The translations under genes were made by a program, and so were the position numbers. This document shows, in pieces, positions 60,265-64,000 of a stretch of DNA of 64,000 bases (positions within the stretch are counted from its first letter, which is position 1; each line of letters starts with the position of its first letter). The notes beneath the pieces are model-generated. The model saw nothing but the letters and a program-made list of their open reading frames with translations. It was not told where the DNA came from and did no database searches. The stretch spans positions 1-64,000 of the forward strand of contig JAFUDX010000034.1 of NCBI GenBank assembly GCA_017464425.1, written 5' to 3'. This DNA is from Treponema sp. (GTDB lineage: Bacteria > Spirochaetota > Spirochaetia > Treponematales > Treponemataceae).

Positions 60265-61377
60265 TTATTCTGCACTCATCGGCATAAGAATGTGGAAGAA
60301 ATCAGCGGCTGGCTCTGGTCGGAGCGTAACAGCACGCATAACTTCCGTAAATTCAAATGTGATGTATTCAGTATTCATGACTTTAAGTGGCGCATCAATA
60401 TGCTTATAGTTCATTGAAATTGAAAGTTCTTCACCATCATACTGGCACGGAATTTCTTCTTTTGCGTCGCCCAAATCAGTTGATTTTGAAGTGATTGTAA
60501 GAACACCAGGTGTAAGATTGAAAATAATTCTGCCTGTTTTATCGAGCATGATTGAAATTCGTTTGAGAGCGTCAACAAATTCTGTTTTTAAAACTTTGAA
60601 AGAATGTGCCTGATTTTCAGGAATAACGCGATTGTAATTCGGATATTGACCATCAATCAATGTGGCAGAGAATTCATAGTTCGCAAAATTGAAGAAAATC
60701 ATTTTATCAACGATTGCGATAGAAATATTTCCTTCATCAGAAGCATGTTTTGCAACGATATTAAGAATTTTTGGATGAACAATCGCTGCAGGAAAGTCAG
60801 CAATTCCGGCAAGCACAGATTTTTCTGCATAGGCAAGGCGACGACCGTCAGTTGCAACCAAAACGAGCTTGTCTTCTTTTTTCTCAAAATAAACGCCGTT
60901 CATAAAGTAGCGTGTTTCGTCATCACTGACAGCAAAACTTGTCTGAGTAATCATTGATTTGAGTTCTTTTGCAGGAACATCAAAAAATGAGACTTTTTCT
61001 GCAATTGCGATTTCTGGGAATTTATCCTGAGAAGTACAATTAAGCTGATATTTGATTTTTTTGGTTGTATGGCGAATTACTGCGGAAATAAGGTTTTCTT
61101 TATCTTGCAGGAAGAATTCGATTTCGCCTTCAGGAAGGGCAGAAAGAATTCCCATGAATTTATCACAAAGAATGGTGGTTGAGCCTTCTTCTTCGATTTC
61201 GACAGGAATTTTAGTCTGGAAATTTACTTTGATGTCAGTTGCTTTTACAGTTAAAGAATTTCCTTCAGCAATCAAAAGAACATTTGAAAGAACTGACAAA
61301 GCGTTTTTTGTTGAAATGATTTCCTGTGCAATGGAAATTTCATTAATCATTGCATTTCTATCAAAAGTAAATTTCAT
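60265..61377 (-). CDS. dnaN: DNA polymerase III beta sliding clamp
   Basis: A 370-residue clamp subunit. The ATG at 61377 (MKFTFDRNAMINEISIAQEI) has AAAGGAGAAA upstream; the frame is open seven codons further but through a DnaA box. Typical blocks: ILCDKFMGILSALPEGEIEF, MNGVYFEKKEDKLVLVATDG RRLA, and the C-terminal hydrophobic end FFHILMPMSAE. Lies downstream of dnaA across the origin region. Confidence 0.96.
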   Translation of the reverse strand: MKFTFDRNAMINEISIAQEIISTKNALSVLSNVLLIAEGNSLTVKATDIKVNFQTKIPVEIEEEGSTTILCDKFMGILSALPEGEIEFFLQDKENLISAVIRHTTKKIKYQLNCTSQDKFPEIAIAEKVSFFDVPAKELKSMITQTSFAVSDDETRYFMNGVYFEKKEDKLVLVATDGRRLAYAEKSVLAGIADFPAAIVHPKILNIVAKHASDEGNISIAIVDKMIFFNFANYEFSATLIDGQYPNYNRVIPENQAHSFKVLKTEFVDALKRISIMLDKTGRIIFNLTPGVLTITSKSTDLGDAKEEIPCQYDGEELSISMNYKHIDAPLKVMNTEYITFEFTEVMRAVTLRPEPAADFFHILMPMSAE

Positions 61378-61613
61378 GTTTTTCTCCTTTATCCACAAAC
61401 ATTATTAATTTTTAAATTTTAAAAAATTTAATAGTAATAATAATAAGAGCTGTGAATTTGTTGATAAGTGGTATATTTTCTTAAATATTAAAGAATTATG
61501 AATCTAAAAACAAATGGTTTTTAATCCACAAGTTTTCCACAATTCCACAAAATTTTAAGTTTTCCACAATTTATCTACATCATTCTAGCATATTGTAAAC
61601 ATCTTTTCTATAA
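61378..61613. other. candidate replication origin (oriC) between dnaA and dnaN
   Basis: A very AT-rich 236-base gap with clustered DnaA boxes: TTATCCACA (61389-61397), TTATCAACA on the minus strand (61467-61459), TTTTCCACA (61533-61541 and 61560-61568), ATTCCACA (61542-61549), TTATCTACA (61571-61579) and TAATCCACA (61522-61530). An A/T-only stretch (61405-61448) could be the unwinding element. Confidence 0.8.
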
Positions 61614-63005
61614 TTATTTGTATTCTTTAATCTGTTTTTCAAGCGTTTTCAGAATATCATTAATCACAAAATCAATTTTTTGCTGGCTTTCGATTTTATT
61701 GATTGAATTCATTATCGTGGTGTGATCTCGTCCGCCAAATTCTTCGCCGATTTCCATCAAAGAATATTCCGTAAGCTGCCGTGAAAGATAAATCGCGATG
61801 TGGCGGGGAATGGCAACCGTTTTTTTACGGGTATCGCTTTTTAAATCATCAACTGAAATATTGTAATAATTGCTGACGACTTTTTGAATGGTATCAATCG
61901 TGATTATTCCATTTTCTGCCGTATTGATTGAATCACTGAGCTGTTCTTTTGCAATTTCGATTGTTAAGTCTTTATTCATAAGCTCGGCATATCCAATCAT
62001 TTTTGAAAGTGCACCTTCAAGTTCTCGAACGCTTGACTGGAATGTGTGCGCGACCAATTCTTTGACATCCTGCGGAATCGACTTTCCCTGAGATTCAAGT
62101 TTTTTTTCGATAATGGCAAGTCGTGTTTCGTAATCAGGAACTTTTAAATCAATGCTCTGACCGCGCGCGAATCGGGTTTTAAGACGCTCGACAATGCCTG
62201 CAATTTCTTTGACAGGGCGGTCACTCGTAAACACAATCTGACCTTTACGATTGTAGATTTCATCGAACATGTAGAAAAGCTCGTCCTGCAATTTCTCAGA
62301 TTTTTCAAGAAACTGAATATCGTCAAGCAGAAGTACATCGAGTTTTCGGTATTTTTTGGTGAATTTATCGGTTGAATGTTCACGAAGAGAAGCCGTAAAT
62401 TCATTCATCAAAGATTCAGTCGTAATGTACGCGATTTTTTTCTTTTGATTTTGAGAATAAATGTAATTTCCGATTGCGACCATCAAGTGCGTTTTTCCGA
62501 CTCCAGACGGTCCGTAAAGAAGAATAGGATTGTAATTTTTGTGGCCAGGCGATTTTGAAGCTGCCAAACAAGCAGAGTATGCGTACTGGCTGTTGTCTCC
62601 TGGAACGAAATTTTCAAATGTGAATTCTTCAAGCAACTGCGGATGACGCGGAATAGAAGGCTCAGAAGTAAGCTCAAAATTTGAATCGATTTTGTTATTT
62701 TGAAGAATGTCAGAATCTTTTACAGTTTGACCAGCCGAAGAAGTAAAAGTAGGAGAAATTTTGATTTCTTGGCCGGTAAGTTCATGTATTTTTAACTCGA
62801 CTTTTTGAATATTGCCTTTTTGAACCATTCTGTCCCACATAAATTTTGAAGGAACAGACACTTTTATTTCAGAAAGCGTATCTTCGATGTAAGCTAATTT
62901 TTGATAATTTAAAATAAATTCATTTTCCAAACCCGCTGATTTTAATTCGGTGTGAATTTGATTCAACGCTTCTTCATAAAAATCTTTATAATTTTGTTCT
63001 GACAT
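61614..63005 (-). CDS. dnaA: chromosomal replication initiator DnaA
   Basis: A 463-residue AAA+ initiator. Walker A GPSGVGKTHLMVAIG and Walker B LLLDDIQFLEKSE, arginine-finger region LKTRFARGQSIDL, and the DNA-binding signature GGRDHTTIMNSINKI at the C-terminus. Start at MSEQNYKDFYEEAL (63005), matching the usual domain I length; there is no strong ribosome binding site. The gene starts the dnaA-dnaN order on the minus strand. Confidence 0.97.
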   Translation of the reverse strand: MSEQNYKDFYEEALNQIHTELKSAGLENEFILNYQKLAYIEDTLSEIKVSVPSKFMWDRMVQKGNIQKVELKIHELTGQEIKISPTFTSSAGQTVKDSDILQNNKIDSNFELTSEPSIPRHPQLLEEFTFENFVPGDNSQYAYSACLAASKSPGHKNYNPILLYGPSGVGKTHLMVAIGNYIYSQNQKKKIAYITTESLMNEFTASLREHSTDKFTKKYRKLDVLLLDDIQFLEKSEKLQDELFYMFDEIYNRKGQIVFTSDRPVKEIAGIVERLKTRFARGQSIDLKVPDYETRLAIIEKKLESQGKSIPQDVKELVAHTFQSSVRELEGALSKMIGYAELMNKDLTIEIAKEQLSDSINTAENGIITIDTIQKVVSNYYNISVDDLKSDTRKKTVAIPRHIAIYLSRQLTEYSLMEIGEEFGGRDHTTIMNSINKIESQQKIDFVINDILKTLEKQIKEYK

Positions 63006-63105
63006 AAGAAATATTTTAGATGGAAAATTGATTTTTCTCAATCAGAAAATAAAAAAGTCGCATATGAATCTACGCTAGAAAACTGTGCTTTGTAAAATCG
63101 ATAAC

Positions 63106-63133
63106 TTGTAAAAAGTATGAAATGTGATAGAAT
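63106..63133 (+). promoter_or_regulatory. candidate promoter of the sugar-binding lipoprotein gene
   Basis: TTGTAA (63106-63111), 16-base spacer, TAGAAT (63128-63133), upstream of the start at 63170. The AAGAGG at 63156 serves as ribosome binding site. Confidence 0.4.
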
Positions 63134-63169
63134 CGTAAAAATATCGGTGGTACAAAAGAGGTACACAGT

Positions 63170-64000
63170 ATGAAGAAAATTTTGGTAAAAGTTGCAAGTA
63201 TTTTTACTTTAGGAATGTTGATGTTTACATCTTGCAATGACGACAAAAAACTGACAGTCAGCAGCATCCTTTACGACACAAAAAATGAATGGTTCGTGGA
63301 AGCGATGCAAGGAATGAAAGATGCTGCAAAAGATTTAAACATCACCGTTAATGAATTTGACTGCGACTACGATGAATCAATCGAAAAAAATTTTATTAAT
63401 GAACAGATTAAAAATAAACCTTCTGCCATTGTGGTCTGTCCGCTCACCACCAAAGGAACAGGCGAGGTTTTAAGCGAGGCGACCAAGCTCGGCATTCCTG
63501 TCGTTACTTGGAACACGGTTGTTGAGCCACTTCCTACCGCGCAGATTGTCGTTGATTCAACAAAACTCGGAAGCGCAACGGGCGAATATCTTTGTGAGTA
63601 TGTAAAGGCGCATAACATCACAAAATTAAAGGCTGCTCTCATCATTGACCGCTCATTCTCAATCGGAATCGCGCGATGTGACGGTTTCAGAAAATCAATT
63701 CAGCCGCTCATCAACGAAGGAATTCTTGAAGTTGTGAATGAAACGCAGGGGCAAATGTACGAGGAAATTAAAGTTATCCTCAAAAAAATTCTTGCCGAAC
63801 AGCCCGACATCAATTTCATTTGGTGCTGGCATCAAATGTCAACAATGGCAACCGTTGATGTACTCAAAGAACTTGGTCGCACAGATATTCTCGTAACAGG
63901 AACGGATATGAGCCTTGCGCTTGCCGAATACTTGATTTCTGATAAAGTGAATCTTATCGCAATCACCACGCAACAGCCGTATAAAATGGGCTACGATGCC
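63170..64000 (+). CDS. periplasmic sugar-binding lipoprotein (partial)
   Basis: The frame is open from 63170 to the window end (277 codons). The signal peptide ends MFTSCNDDKK, Cys24 lipidated. The mature part follows the type 1 periplasmic binding fold of sugar ABC transporters: VSSILYDTKNEWFVEAMQG, FINEQIKNKPSAIVVCPLTT, GIPVVTWNTVV, ALIIDRSFSIGIARCDGFRK and LVTGTDMSLALAEYL. Divergent from dnaA. Permease and ATPase genes, if present, lie beyond the window. Confidence 0.85.
   Translation, partial: MKKILVKVASIFTLGMLMFTSCNDDKKLTVSSILYDTKNEWFVEAMQGMKDAAKDLNITVNEFDCDYDESIEKNFINEQIKNKPSAIVVCPLTTKGTGEVLSEATKLGIPVVTWNTVVEPLPTAQIVVDSTKLGSATGEYLCEYVKAHNITKLKAALIIDRSFSIGIARCDGFRKSIQPLINEGILEVVNETQGQMYEEIKVILKKILAEQPDINFIWCWHQMSTMATVDVLKELGRTDILVTGTDMSLALAEYLISDKVNLIAITTQQPYKMGYDA

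Overview
This window reads as a chromosomal segment from a host-associated or gut-type spirochaete, most likely a Treponema. Supporting signs are an archaeal/eukaryal-type phenylalanyl-tRNA synthetase beta chain (38.8-40.5 kb), many lipoproteins with relaxed spirochaetal lipoboxes, an Amt-PII fusion, and a dnaA/dnaN block with clustered DnaA boxes (60.3-63.0 kb) that probably marks the replication origin. No rRNA, tRNA or CRISPR array was seen.

Layout. 0-0.8 kb: a cut gene end plus gene debris and a dispersed repeat. 0.8-3.5 kb: a three-gene metal P-type ATPase operon. 3.5-14.7 kb: two ABC half-transporters that look like the two subunits of one heterodimer, each with the same 16-bp operator at the same distance from its start. 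They are separated by a Schlafen-type AlbA_2 gene and a restriction-modification island: an AlwI-like endonuclease, a zinc-ribbon plus nucleoside-deoxyribosyltransferase-like protein, a lipoprotein and two Dam-class methyltransferases. Inverted copies of a dispersed repeat bracket the island. 14.8-16.0 kb: a decayed chemoreceptor. 16-31 kb: class III fructose-bisphosphatase, secreted SH3 and M48 proteins, an Smr protein, a Na+/H+ antiporter, a HipA-like kinase with its own winged helix and four phased operators, a CHASE2 adenylate cyclase, an aldolase and a CotH lipoprotein. 31-33 kb: defence/toxin debris, VapBC, and a TxpA/RatA-like type I toxin with a candidate antisense RNA. 33-44 kb: KDG kinase, guaB, nadE, a LysM lipoprotein, trxA, pheT, a broken DUF3990 toxin with its partner, IMP cyclohydrolase, mrp and carA behind a candidate attenuator. 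44-49 kb: two pseudogene remnants and an outer-membrane/lipoprotein pair. 49-58 kb: hrpB, then a five-gene minus-strand operon (hisA-hisI-hisE fusion, pyrK-pyrD fusion, C_GCAxxG_C_C protein, DUF2281 antitoxin, ABC-F ATPase). 58-64 kb: the amt-glnB fusion behind two terminator-like hairpins, dnaN, oriC candidate, dnaA and a sugar-binding lipoprotein cut by the window end.

Common threads. (1) Short palindromic dispersed repeats lie between genes and also inside real genes without breaking the frame (carA, the adenylate cyclase, ABC-F twice, M48 protease, probably nadE). (2) A near-palindromic 14-mer, AACTAACGATAGTT, is strongly over-represented. (3) Many genes are visibly decaying (chemoreceptor, esterase, DUF3990 toxin, XRE regulator). 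(4) Pathway genes for pyrimidine, purine, histidine and NAD synthesis are scattered but several are fused into multifunctional proteins. All functional calls rest on recognition of families from the translated sequence; no database search was possible.
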